A DNA stretch of 21,094 nt from a virus, in the IMG/VR virus record IMGVR_UViG_3300031977_001017, positions 1 through 21,094 of that record. One strand, written 5' to 3'. The position numbers and the translations under genes are program-made. Below are positions 20,994-21,094 of the stretch, in pieces; within the stretch, counting starts at the first letter, position 1, and the number at the start of each line of letters is the position of its first letter. The notes below the pieces were generated by a model. It was not told the origin of the DNA, searched no databases, and was given only the letters and a program-made list of their open reading frames with translations.

Positions 20994-21094
20994 GTCTTTT
21001 TCCTTTTCTTCTTTGCTTTTCTTGCAACGTCTAGGGCTATGGCTGTGGCCTGTTTCCGGCTCTTGCCAGCCTTCATTTCCGCCGCGATGTTCTT
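20990..21094 (-). CDS. Partial small basic protein, cut by the window edge
   Basis: Only the last 34 residues are visible: KNIAAEMKAGKSRKQATAIA, then LDVARKAKKKRKKT. The A-G-K-x-R-K-Q-A-x-A-I-A-L motif with a Lys-rich tail is common at the ends of small phage proteins near packaging and head genes. The start lies beyond position 21094. The stop is in ATGA overlap with the next gene. Function is unassigned. Confidence 0.7.
   Translation of the reverse strand, partial: KNIAAEMKAGKSRKQATAIALDVARKAKKKRKKT

Overview
The window is 21 kb of a tailed double-stranded DNA bacteriophage, almost fully coding, with short or overlapping junctions (ATGA, TAATG, TGATG). It carries a P22/SU10-type portal, a scaffolding protein, an SU10/DUF5309-like major capsid protein, a head-tail adaptor, a tail-hub protein reminiscent of P22 gp10, and three glycine- or alanine-rich proteins of the kind ejected with DNA by short-tailed phages. 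No tape-measure, sheath or major tail-tube gene is seen. This points to a podovirus. The small proteins and the LamG/SPRY fibre resemble those of marine phages of Gram-negative, probably alphaproteobacterial, hosts (inference). No integrase, repressor, tRNA or CRISPR array is seen. The terminase and replication genes are not in the window, so lifestyle cannot be judged.

Layout. (1) 12-1333, plus strand: lysis cassette with a small possible TSCPD-domain protein, a T4-type endolysin, a two-TM protein, a 3TM-type holin and a 32-residue single-TM miniprotein, all translationally coupled. (2) 1337-3162, minus strand: a compact accessory unit with its own near-consensus sigma-70 promoter (TTGACA, 17 bp, TATAGT), five genes (82, 52, 69, 297 and 58 codons; the fourth is an HNH endonuclease with two zinc modules) and a strong UUCG-loop terminator. 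The terminator closes leftward transcription at the junction with the converging lysis genes. The 58-codon gene was found by reading the sequence; it is short but has a full AGGAGG ribosome site. (3) 3192-21094, minus strand: the virion operon, transcribed from high to low coordinates. In transcription order it has four small upstream genes (the first cut by the window edge), portal, two proteins of unknown role, scaffold, major capsid protein, a strong hairpin, a small conserved protein, adaptor, a minor tail-like protein, a repeat-ended protein, the tail hub, a small beta protein, a GNAT-like protein, three putative ejection proteins, two fibre-type proteins, a fibre-assembly protein and two membrane proteins.

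How the genes work together. Region 3 builds the capsid (portal, scaffold, capsid protein), joins and closes the head (adaptor, hub), loads internal ejection proteins and attaches fibres. Region 1 releases progeny. Region 2 is separately promoted inside late genes, has no evident virion role, and is the best candidate for an undescribed accessory function. A second notable signal is a pair of small proteins upstream of the portal with an identically spaced four-cysteine motif.
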